From UBA1479 sp040221095 (GTDB lineage Bacteria > Pseudomonadota > Alphaproteobacteria > Rhodospirillales > Casp-alpha2), in contig JAVJVP010000018.1 in NCBI GenBank assembly GCA_040221095.1, positions 248,001 to 312,000 on the forward strand: a stretch of 64,000 nucleotides of DNA. Direction: 5' to 3'. The notes beneath the pieces were generated by a model. It did no database searches. It had not been told where the DNA came from and saw only the letters and a list, made by a program, of their open reading frames with translations. Made by a program: the position numbers and the translations under genes. How positions within the stretch are numbered: the stretch's first letter is position 1; each line of letters opens with the position of its first letter. Shown piece by piece: positions 7,007-14,054 of the stretch.

Positions 7007-9286
7007 TCAAGCCGGATCGGGGATGAAAAAGGCAACCTCGGTGCCCTTGCCGACCTCGCTGTCGATGGTCAGCTCTCCCCCGTGCAGTTCGACCAGGGAG
7101 CGTGCGATGGCCAGGCCCAGGCCCGTGCCGTCGGCCGTGGCATAGGCGCTCGACTGCCCCCGTTCGAAGGCCTGTGTGATATCCTTCAGGCTTTCCTTGG
7201 GGATGCCCTTGCCCGTGTCGGCGATGCTGAACAGCCACCGCTTGCCGTCCCGGCGGGCGGTGATGACGATCCTCCCTTCCGGCGGCGTGAATTTCAGGGA
7301 ATTGGACAGGAGGTTCAGGATCACCTGTTTCATGGCCCGGCGGTCGGCCTTGATAGACGGCAATTTGTCGTCCATATCCACGGAAACCGTCGCCCCCCGG
7401 GAAATCTGGGCCGTCGCCGCCTTGACGCATTCGGCGAAGAACGGCCCCAGGCGGATGGTTTCGCGGCGGATCGCGCGCTGGCCGGCCTCGATGGTGGAAA
7501 TGTCGAGAAGGTCGTTGACCAGATCCAGGAGATAGGCGCCGCTGTCGCGGATGTCCTCCGCGTATTCGACGTATTTGGGATGGCCGACGGGCCCCAGAAG
7601 CTGCTGCTTGATGATTTCGGCGAAACCCAGAACCGCGTTCAAGGGTGTGCGCAGGTCGTGGCTGACATTGGCGAGAAAGGCGGATTTCGCCCGGTTGGCG
7701 GCTTCGGCCAGTTCCAGGGCCTCCAGGCGTTCCGTCTCCGCCTTCATCCGGGCGCCGACGTCGCGGATGACGGCGATGAAGCCGATGATGTCGTTGTTCT
7801 TGGCGCGCAAGCTTGATCCCACGGTCTCGCCGGGAAAGACGTCGCCGCCCTTGTGCCGGTAGGAAACGATGTAGGGGGGCAGGATGTCGTCCCCCGCCGC
7901 CTCGATGCGGGAACAGCCGTCCCGTTTGTAGACGTCGTCGCTTTCATACAGGAATTCCGCCGTGCGGCCGATCACGTCGTCAACCGCATAGCCGAACATC
8001 CGCGTGAACGCGGGATTGCACATGCGGATACGGCGGTCGGCGTCGACCAGGACCATGGCGTCGGGTACGTCGCGGAACACGGTTTCCAACAGGGTCTTCT
8101 GCGAATGCAGTTCCTCGGCGGTGCGGATCCGATCGGTCGCGTCGCGAAAGCTGATGACGCGCCCAACGATGGCGTCACCCAGGTATTGCGGGCGGGTATA
8201 GCGTTCGATGATCCGCCCGTCCTTCAACTTCAAGGTGGTGCGGAATTCCTTGTCCGGTTCGGTGTAGATGCGTTCCACATCAGCGAAAAACACGTCGGGT
8301 TCCTCGGCAAGGCTGGCGATCCAGTCACGCACCTTCCAACCGTCGCGCGCGGCGATCAGGTCGCCGGGCACGGCGAACATCTCGATGAAGCGCTGGTTGA
8401 AGGCCTGAAGCTGGCGGTCAAGGCTCGACACCAGGATGCCGTCGGCGGTCGCGTCCAGGGTCGCCTGAAGCAGAGAGACGTTGGTCTTCAATGCCGTTTC
8501 GGCGGCGTTTTCGCGGGTCAGGTCGCGGCCGACTCCGCGATAGCCGAGGAACCGGCCGTCGGGTCCGAAAATCGGCTTCCCGCTGATCGAAATATGGCGC
8601 AGATCGGCCCCAGGGGGGCGGATGTCGTAGCGGAAATCCTTGAACGGGCGATGTGCTGCCAGGTCATCCAGGTGATCCTGCCATTTCCGGGCATCGACGT
8701 TCTCGGGCGTGACCTCCGTACGCCGCTTGCCGATGATGGTGGCCATGTCGAAGCCCAGCATTGCCCGGTTGCGGTCCGAGAAATAGGAAAACTTCAGATC
8801 CGCGTCCATTTCCCAGAACCAGTCCGAGGCGATCTCGGCGATGTCGCGGAACCGCTGTTCGCTCTGGCGGAGGGCTTCCGCCGCGTCGTGGCGGTCGGTC
8901 ACGTCGGTGGTGACGGCGATCATGCCGCCGTTGGGCAGGGGCGAGCGGCGGACCTCGACGATCCGCCCGGTGCCCAGGCGCATTTCGGTATTGGAGCGCT
9001 TGCCCTTGCGAATCAGGCCCAACATGTACTCGACGATGGCATCCGGATCGTCCGGGCCATAATCGCCGCGCTGGGCCAGAAAGCGGAACACGTCGGCCAT
9101 GGGCATGCCGATGCGGATGAAGCCCTCGGGAAATTGGTAGATGTCGTATAGGATGCGGTTGCCGGCGCGGACCATCAGGTCGGCACCAATGACAATCACT
9201 CCCTGGTCGAGATGATCAAGACCGGAGAGCAGGGCATTGTCGGGTGCTTCCCCTGGGGGAGCAGATTTTTGCTTCCTTCCCGTCAT
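7007..9286 (-). CDS. Soluble multi-PAS sensor histidine kinase
   Basis: A 759-residue kinase with no transmembrane segment. A PAS-7-like segment at the N-terminus (from DHLDQGVIVIGADL) is followed by three more PAS/PAC units, a HisKA domain with the phospho-acceptor His543 in SHDLRTPLNAVLGF, and a HATPase domain with an N-box (ILNLLSNSLKF) and G-boxes (DTGKGIPKE, GTGLGLAIARSL). It should autophosphorylate in the cytosol in response to redox, light or small ligands. No response regulator is adjacent, so it is an orphan whose partner must be elsewhere. Its catalytic core closely resembles the kinases at 55964-57502 and 57564-58928. Confidence 0.93.
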   Translation of the reverse strand: MTGRKQKSAPPGEAPDNALLSGLDHLDQGVIVIGADLMVRAGNRILYDIYQFPEGFIRIGMPMADVFRFLAQRGDYGPDDPDAIVEYMLGLIRKGKRSNTEMRLGTGRIVEVRRSPLPNGGMIAVTTDVTDRHDAAEALRQSEQRFRDIAEIASDWFWEMDADLKFSYFSDRNRAMLGFDMATIIGKRRTEVTPENVDARKWQDHLDDLAAHRPFKDFRYDIRPPGADLRHISISGKPIFGPDGRFLGYRGVGRDLTRENAAETALKTNVSLLQATLDATADGILVSSLDRQLQAFNQRFIEMFAVPGDLIAARDGWKVRDWIASLAEEPDVFFADVERIYTEPDKEFRTTLKLKDGRIIERYTRPQYLGDAIVGRVISFRDATDRIRTAEELHSQKTLLETVFRDVPDAMVLVDADRRIRMCNPAFTRMFGYAVDDVIGRTAEFLYESDDVYKRDGCSRIEAAGDDILPPYIVSYRHKGGDVFPGETVGSSLRAKNNDIIGFIAVIRDVGARMKAETERLEALELAEAANRAKSAFLANVSHDLRTPLNAVLGFAEIIKQQLLGPVGHPKYVEYAEDIRDSGAYLLDLVNDLLDISTIEAGQRAIRRETIRLGPFFAECVKAATAQISRGATVSVDMDDKLPSIKADRRAMKQVILNLLSNSLKFTPPEGRIVITARRDGKRWLFSIADTGKGIPKESLKDITQAFERGQSSAYATADGTGLGLAIARSLVELHGGELTIDSEVGKGTEVAFFIPDPA

Positions 9287-9403
9287 CCGAAGCCTTCTCC
9301 GTCCGGAATCGTGTAACTGTAATACGCCAGCGGTGGGAAATCACCTAACCCATCGGTAATATGCCGAAGGTGCGGATTCGCCGCCCAGACAGACCGCCGT
9401 TTG

Positions 9404-9829
9404 ATGACGGGCGCAAAGGAAATCCGCTTGACCGGGATCACCAGGAAGGCCGCGCTGATCGTTCTCGGCTGGGGGTTCGTCGCCCTGGGCGTGGTCGGCG
9501 TCGTGCTGCCCGTGCTGCCGACGACGCCGTTCATGCTGCTGGCGCTGTGGTGTTTCGCGCGCTCCAGTCAGCGGTTCCACGACTGGCTCTACCATCACAA
9601 ACTGTTCGGCCCGCCGTTGCAGAAATGGGAACAGCATCGGGTGATTCCGGTGCCGGCCAAGGTATTCGCCTGCACGGCGATGACGGTGAGTCTCGTCTAC
9701 ATCACCTTTTTCCGCCCCGTGCCGGGCTACCTGATCGCCATCGCCGCCGCCGTCATGGCCTACGGCGCCTGGTTCATCCTGACCAAGCCGTCGCGCGTGC
9801 CGGCAGCGGTAAGGGAAGAAAACCACTGA
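9404..9829 (+). CDS. DUF454 (YbaN-family) inner membrane protein
   Basis: A 141-residue membrane protein with about three to four hydrophobic helices. The N-terminal GWGFVALGVVGVVLPVLPTTPFMLLALWCFARSS is characteristic of DUF454/YbaN (segments GVVLPVLPTTPF and LWCFARSS are the most diagnostic). Its function is not known. I use the ATG at 9404; a TTG one codon earlier is also in frame. No strong ribosome binding site is visible. It converges with the MlaF-like gene across a repeat-bearing intergenic region. Confidence 0.85.
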   Translation: MTGAKEIRLTGITRKAALIVLGWGFVALGVVGVVLPVLPTTPFMLLALWCFARSSQRFHDWLYHHKLFGPPLQKWEQHRVIPVPAKVFACTAMTVSLVYITFFRPVPGYLIAIAAAVMAYGAWFILTKPSRVPAAVREENH

Positions 9830-9860
9830 GGCGGTGAGGCAGTGAGAAGGGTAAGGACTG

Positions 9861-9927
9861 GACCCCCGCCTGCGCGGGGGTGACGCTGTCTTTCGCGATT
9901 CCGTCATTCCCGCGAAAGCGGGAATCC
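9861..9927. repeat. Paired short palindromic repeats (REP/dRS3-like)
   Basis: The gap between the DUF454 gene and the MlaF-like gene holds two short palindromes. The first is CCCCCGC-CTGC-GCGGGGG at 9863-9880, followed by TGACG. The second is ATTCCCGC-GAAA-GCGGGAAT at 9906-9925, preceded by GTC and followed by CCAG. The second matches the ATTCCC-N8-GGGAAT pattern known as dRS3 in Neisseria and seen as a REP-like unit in many other bacteria. Lying between convergent genes, they could also work as a bidirectional transcript end. Confidence 0.75.
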
Positions 9928-9967
9928 AGGAACCTTCTTCTCACAGTCTCTGTGGTTTTCCTTAAAT

Positions 9968-10744
9968 TTAGGCCGCCGGATCGACGATGGTCGGGATCGG
10001 GCCTTCGGCCCGGCTGTGGACGAACTGGTCGACATAGGAATTGCCGCTATCCCGCATGTCCGCTGTCGGCCCGCACCAGATGATATGGCCGTCATAGATC
10101 ATGGCGGCGCGTTGCGCCGTGCGGGCGGCGCCGCGCATGTCTGAATTTACGGAAATCACCGTAGCACCGGTCTTGTCCATGACCTCCAGGATCAGGTCGT
10201 TGATGACGTTGGACATGATGGGGTCAAGGCCCGCCGTGGGCTCGTCCAACAGCAAAACGTCCGGGTCCGCCGCCATGGCGCGGGCGATGCCCACGCGTTT
10301 CTGCATGCCGCCGGACAATTCGGAGGGAAACAAATCCGCCTCGCCGGGGGCCAGGCCGACCAGGCCCAGTTTGTCGATGGCCCGGTCGCGGGCCTCGGGG
10401 CGGGTCATGCCGTCCTGCTGCAGCAGGCGGAAGGCGACGTTTTCCCAGACGGGAAGTGAATCGAACAGGCCCGATTTCTGGAACAGCATACCGAACCGGG
10501 CGTAAAGCGTGCGTTTGTCGGCGCCATCGAGGGCCGCCACGTCCGTGCCGTCGACGGTGATGCGCCCGCCGTCGGGGGCATGCACGCCGATCAGCGTCTT
10601 CAGCAGCACCGTCTTGCCCGTGCCCGACGGGCCGATGACGACCAGCGAGCCACCCGCCGGCACGTCGAGATCGACGCCCCGCAGCACCCGATTGGCGGCG
10701 AAGCTTTTGCTGACGTTTTCCAGATTGACGGCCGGACCGGCCAT
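9968..10744 (-). CDS. MlaF-like ABC transporter ATPase (orphan)
   Basis: A 258-residue ATPase. Walker A is GPSGTGKT at residues 38-45; the Q-loop region FQKSGLFDSLPVWENV, signature LSGGMQKR and Walker B VLLLDEPTAGLDP are those of the Mla/Ttg2 lipid-transport ATPases. The usual switch histidine (SHD/THD) is replaced: the sequence reads VNSDM, with Ser201 where His is expected. No mlaE, mlaD or mlaC gene flanks it, unlike the usual operon. The start ATG at 10744 follows a GGGAG ribosome binding site. Its likely role is energising phospholipid transport across the envelope with a permease encoded elsewhere, though activity is uncertain without the H-loop residue. Confidence 0.82.
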   Translation of the reverse strand: MAGPAVNLENVSKSFAANRVLRGVDLDVPAGGSLVVIGPSGTGKTVLLKTLIGVHAPDGGRITVDGTDVAALDGADKRTLYARFGMLFQKSGLFDSLPVWENVAFRLLQQDGMTRPEARDRAIDKLGLVGLAPGEADLFPSELSGGMQKRVGIARAMAADPDVLLLDEPTAGLDPIMSNVINDLILEVMDKTGATVISVNSDMRGAARTAQRAAMIYDGHIIWCGPTADMRDSGNSYVDQFVHSRAEGPIPTIVDPAA

Positions 10745-10808
10745 GGCGCTCTCCCATTTGAATGGCTGGGCGGATAGTATCAATCGCAGGGAAACCAGGG
10801 AACGCTAA

Positions 10809-11147
10809 ATGGTCAACGACCGCCTTTCATCCGATGTCTGGATCATGGCCCATGTGCGCCGCTGCAACGCCGACGGCGTGCCGGCCATGGTGGTGCGCCG
10901 GGGCGACGACCGGGCGGGGGCGCTGATCCTGAAACTCAACCGCCTCGACGGTACCTGCCGGCTGCTGACCCAGGCCACGGACATGGAAGGCCGTCTGGGT
11001 TGGCTCGAAGCCTTCAAGGGCGAGACGGTGCCGGAGACCGAGGCCGACGACTACATCCAGCGCGCGATCAGGCGCGACCCGGACCTGTGGGTGGTCGAGA
11101 TCGAGCATAAGGACGGCTGGCATCCCTTTGAGGGGGAAGTGATGTAA
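10809..11147 (+). CDS. DUF1491 family protein
   Basis: A 112-residue soluble protein conserved in alphaproteobacteria. It is recognised by the opening SDVWIMAHVRRCNADGVP and a C-terminal RRDPDLWVVEIEHKDG, with acidic and aromatic positions typical of DUF1491. No function is established for the family. It is divergently transcribed from the MlaF-like ATPase gene, with 64 bp between the starts, and converges with the class III aminotransferase gene downstream. There are no membrane segments or signal peptide. Confidence 0.8.
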   Translation: MVNDRLSSDVWIMAHVRRCNADGVPAMVVRRGDDRAGALILKLNRLDGTCRLLTQATDMEGRLGWLEAFKGETVPETEADDYIQRAIRRDPDLWVVEIEHKDGWHPFEGEVM

Positions 11148-11190
11148 CTGGGCAGAGAGCATCCGCCGATGTCCTGCGGAGGCTTCCCGA

Positions 11191-12531
11191 CTAGGCTGTA
11201 CGGCGCTTCGTTCGGATCTTGCTCGCGGCCTTGATCGCATCGGCCAGGATGGAAAGCGCCCGGTCCAGTTCCTTTTTCGTCGTGGTCATGGGCGGCACCA
11301 GCCGGATTACGTTCAGCATCCCGCGCGTGCCGCGGCTTTGGTAGATCAGGCCTTTGTCGAGGCAGTATTCGAAGACTTTCATCTGTGCGGCGTCGGCCGG
11401 AACCTTGGTTTCGCGATCTTCAACCAACTCGATGCCCAACAGCACGCCCCGGCCGCGTATGTCGCCGACGATCTCGTATTCTTTTGCCAATTCCGCGAAC
11501 GCGCCTTTCACGCGTTTTTCGATCTCGCGGGCGCGGCCCGGCAGGTCTTCATCGACGACGATATCGATGCTTTCTTCGCCGGCGGCGCACAGCAGCGGGT
11601 CGGTGGCGTGGGAGCGTGTTGCGAAAAAACCGTTCTTGGCCGCCGCCGTCGCCACCTGCGTCGACGTGCAAACGGCGCTGATCGGCAACCCGCCGCCGAA
11701 ATGCTTGGAAATGGTGATGATGTCCGGCATGACGCCTTCGTGTTCGTAACCGAACATCTTGCCGGTCTTGCCCAGGCAGGTCTGGCTTTCATCGAAGATG
11801 AGCAACATGCCACGCTGTTCCAGCGCCTGTTTCAGCTTTTTGGAGTAGCCTTCGGGCGGCACGATGACGCCGCCGGCGCTCAGGATCGGCTCGGCGATCA
11901 TGGCGGCGGGTCTGCCCGTGAAATTGGCATCCGCAAGTTCCAGGCTGACATCCAGGCACTTGGCGCCACATGACTCGGGCTTCAGATCCAAGGGACAGCG
12001 GTAGCAGTAGGGCGCGATAATCGCCGACGTCGCCGGCGCGACAACGGCGTGCTTGCCGCGGCTCCAATTGAACGAGAGCGAACGGGTCAGATACGACGTC
12101 GAGCCGTGCAGCCCGGCGTGAAACCCGAGGACATCAAGCCCGCCCGTGGCCTTGCGGGCGAGGTCCACACTGGCCTCGATGGAATCGCTGCCGGAAACCA
12201 GGAACAGGGACCGCGAGAGTTCCTTGGGCAGCAACTTGCCCAGCCGTTCGTGCAGCTTAAGGCGCGGCACGCTCAGCATGGTGTTCGAGGCGTGCATCAT
12301 GGTCTTGAGGGTTTCGGTGATCCGTTTGACCATGCGCGGGTGCTGATGGCCGAGCGCCGCCCCCATTTGGCCAGACTGGAAATCCAGATATTCCTTGCCT
12401 TGCGTATCGGTGACCGTGCGGCCATTCGACTTGGCCAACACGGGCCGGTCCTCCAGGCCCCCCATGTAACTGCTGCCTTCGGCTGGAAACAAATGGTTGG
12501 CGACGATACTTTTGATTTTGGATTTATTCAT
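11191..12531 (-). CDS. Class III PLP-dependent aminotransferase
   Basis: About 446 residues, fold-type I class III. The PLP lysine lies in TISKHFGGGLPISAV and the cofactor aspartate in LIFDESQTCLGKTGKM. The pattern resembles 2,2-dialkylglycine decarboxylases and omega-aminotransferases. The longer in-frame start at 12645 gives an N-terminus unlike the family. The ATG at 12531 follows a GGGAGG ribosome binding site, although a GTG two codons earlier is better spaced. An unusual CPLDLKPESCGAKC-type cysteine pattern occurs mid-protein. The substrate is unknown. It lies downstream of the coxSML and enolase-superfamily genes but is separated from them by a strong hairpin, so it may be an independent unit. 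Confidence 0.85.
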   Translation of the reverse strand: MNKSKIKSIVANHLFPAEGSSYMGGLEDRPVLAKSNGRTVTDTQGKEYLDFQSGQMGAALGHQHPRMVKRITETLKTMMHASNTMLSVPRLKLHERLGKLLPKELSRSLFLVSGSDSIEASVDLARKATGGLDVLGFHAGLHGSTSYLTRSLSFNWSRGKHAVVAPATSAIIAPYCYRCPLDLKPESCGAKCLDVSLELADANFTGRPAAMIAEPILSAGGVIVPPEGYSKKLKQALEQRGMLLIFDESQTCLGKTGKMFGYEHEGVMPDIITISKHFGGGLPISAVCTSTQVATAAAKNGFFATRSHATDPLLCAAGEESIDIVVDEDLPGRAREIEKRVKGAFAELAKEYEIVGDIRGRGVLLGIELVEDRETKVPADAAQMKVFEYCLDKGLIYQSRGTRGMLNVIRLVPPMTTTKKELDRALSILADAIKAASKIRTKRRTA

Positions 12532-12650
12532 CTTCACGGTGCCTCCCGAGCATCGACACATTGCCGTTCCGACGGAGATTAGACCGAAACACGGCCGCCT
12601 GAGGCGAAAATTCAGTGTCATCCACCACGGGTCAGAAGCAGACATGACGA

Positions 12651-12682
12651 AACCGCGGCATCGGGTTTCCGATGCCGCGGTT
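12651..12682 (-). terminator. Strong hairpin downstream of the coxL relic
   Basis: A perfect 14-bp stem with a 4-base loop: AACCGCGGCATCGG at 12651-12664 and its complement at 12669-12682. Read on the minus strand it lies 27 bp after the relic stop codon, and is followed by only a weak T run. It most likely ends or stabilises the transcript of the enolase-superfamily gene before the aminotransferase promoter. Confidence 0.65.
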
Positions 12683-12708
12683 GGTTGATTAACGGACGGG
12701 CCGGCCGG

Positions 12709-12787
12709 TTACGCCGCGTCGCCCAGAAGTCCCCTGGGATGGTGCGGCCCTTTGGCCTGGACCGCCATCCACACCGATTGCGCCGCT
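12709..12787 (-). pseudogene. Relic of a coxL 3' end
   Basis: Between the stop codon of the enolase-superfamily gene and the hairpin at 12651 lies a stretch whose minus-strand translation ends SVWMAVQAKGPHHPRGLLGDAA followed by a stop. The intact coxL product ends KVWKAIQAKGAFDPKKLLGDAA. Over these 22 residues 14 are identical, including the LLGDAA end, and the DNA also aligns. No upstream part of coxL is recognisable. This is a degenerate tail of a second coxL-like gene, so the region has been duplicated and then partly replaced. Confidence 0.8.
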
Positions 12788-12790
12788 CGT

Positions 12791-13969
12791 CTACTGATCG
12801 ACGATGAAGCCGTCCGCGTGGGGGCGCATGCGCACCTTGCGCGGGAAGGGGGGGAAGTTCTCCGCCGCCCCGGGGGCGAGCTTCACGCCCAGGCCCGGCG
12901 TGGTCGGGATGTCGACGAAGCCGTCCTTGAACGTGGGCACGTTGGTCACCACGCCCTTGTCGGCCAGTTCCGTGCCCGGCTCGTTCGACGTGCCCTTGTC
13001 CTCGAACCCCACGCCGACCGTGGGATATTCCTGAATGGCGAAGTTGGGAATGGCGGCGTCCAGTTGCAGTTCCGCGAACAGGCATACGGGCGACAGGGGG
13101 TTGTGGGGGATGACCTGCACGTCGTGGGCCTCGGCCAGGGCGGCGATCTTGCGCGCCCCGGTGATGCCGCCACACAGGCAGGCGGAAATGCGCAGGTAAT
13201 CGACGCCCTCGCGGGTCAACAGGGCCTGGAAATCATAGATCGAATTGAACCGCTCGCCGGTCGCCAAGGGGATGCTGATGCGGTCCTTGACCCGCGCCAT
13301 GGCGTCGTGGCTGTCGGGGCGGATCGGGTCTTCGTAGAACATGGGGCGCAGGGGCGCCAGTTCCTGGGCGAACACCACGGCCTCGGCCGGGGTCAGGCGG
13401 CGGTGAATTTCGATGCACAGGTCGAGGTCCGGGCCGCAGGCCTCGCGCACGGCGGCGACTACGGCGACGGCGTCGTCGATCTTGCGCGCATGACTTTTGT
13501 AATAGGGCTTGTCGCGGTCTTCATCCAGGAACGGGTTGAAATGGCCGATGGCGGTGAAGCCCAGCTCCTGCATCTTCCTGCAGTTGGCGACCATCTCGTC
13601 CTTGGTTTCCGCCTTCACATGGCCGTAGACGCGGGCCTTGGTGCGGGTCGGCCCACCCAGAAGGGCGTGGATCGGCTGGCCGAGGGCCTGGCCCTTGATG
13701 TCCCACAGGGCGATGTCGATGGCCGAAATCGCGCCGCAGATGGCCGCTCCCCGGAAGTGGCTGAACCGATGCATGACGTTCCAGTGATGCTCGATCGGCC
13801 CCGGGTCCTTGCCGACCAGGTAATCGGAGAATTTCTCGACCGCCGTCTGGGCGGCTTCCAACTGGCCCCAGCTGCCGCATTCGCCCAGGCCGGTGATGCC
13901 GGCGTCGGTTTCGATTTCGACGAACAGGTACTTGCTGATCAGCTTCGGCGTGATTTTGGTGATCTTCAT
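12791..13969 (-). CDS. Mandelate racemase/muconate lactonizing family enzyme (probable sugar-acid dehydratase)
   Basis: A 392-residue enolase-superfamily protein. The metal-binding and catalytic segments run in the expected order: DLDLCIEIH, FYEDP, ATGERF, then the late histidine in IPHNPLSPV. The GER and HNPLxPV pattern fits the galactonate/mannonate dehydratase branch better than racemases or cycloisomerases. Such enzymes use Mg2+ to abstract the proton alpha to a carboxylate in the cytoplasm. I place the start at the ATG at 13969; a TTG five codons earlier is possible. It sits between coxL and a relic of a second coxL tail, and hairpins lie on both sides. Confidence 0.85.
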   Translation of the reverse strand: MKITKITPKLISKYLFVEIETDAGITGLGECGSWGQLEAAQTAVEKFSDYLVGKDPGPIEHHWNVMHRFSHFRGAAICGAISAIDIALWDIKGQALGQPIHALLGGPTRTKARVYGHVKAETKDEMVANCRKMQELGFTAIGHFNPFLDEDRDKPYYKSHARKIDDAVAVVAAVREACGPDLDLCIEIHRRLTPAEAVVFAQELAPLRPMFYEDPIRPDSHDAMARVKDRISIPLATGERFNSIYDFQALLTREGVDYLRISACLCGGITGARKIAALAEAHDVQVIPHNPLSPVCLFAELQLDAAIPNFAIQEYPTVGVGFEDKGTSNEPGTELADKGVVTNVPTFKDGFVDIPTTPGLGVKLAPGAAENFPPFPRKVRMRPHADGFIVDQ

Positions 13970-13993
13970 GGTCGGGTCTTTCAACAGGTGTTA

Positions 13994-14020
13994 TCGGGCC
14001 GCCCCGTGGGGGCGGCCCGA
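13994..14020 (-). terminator. Strong hairpin between coxL and the enolase-superfamily gene
   Basis: A perfect 12-bp stem with a 3-base loop: TCGGGCCGCCCC at 13994-14005 and its complement at 14009-14020. It begins 34 bp after the coxL stop codon on the minus strand and precedes the start of the next gene by 24 bp. There is no long T run, so attenuation or mRNA 3'-end protection is as likely as full termination. Confidence 0.65.
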
Positions 14021-14054
14021 CAATCAGTTCAGGGTGTCAATTCAGGCAGGCGGA

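Noticed and set aside
5173..7026. Plus-strand 617-codon frame over glnS
   Set aside because: Antisense shadow of glnS with a His/Val/Gly-rich, domain-free translation.
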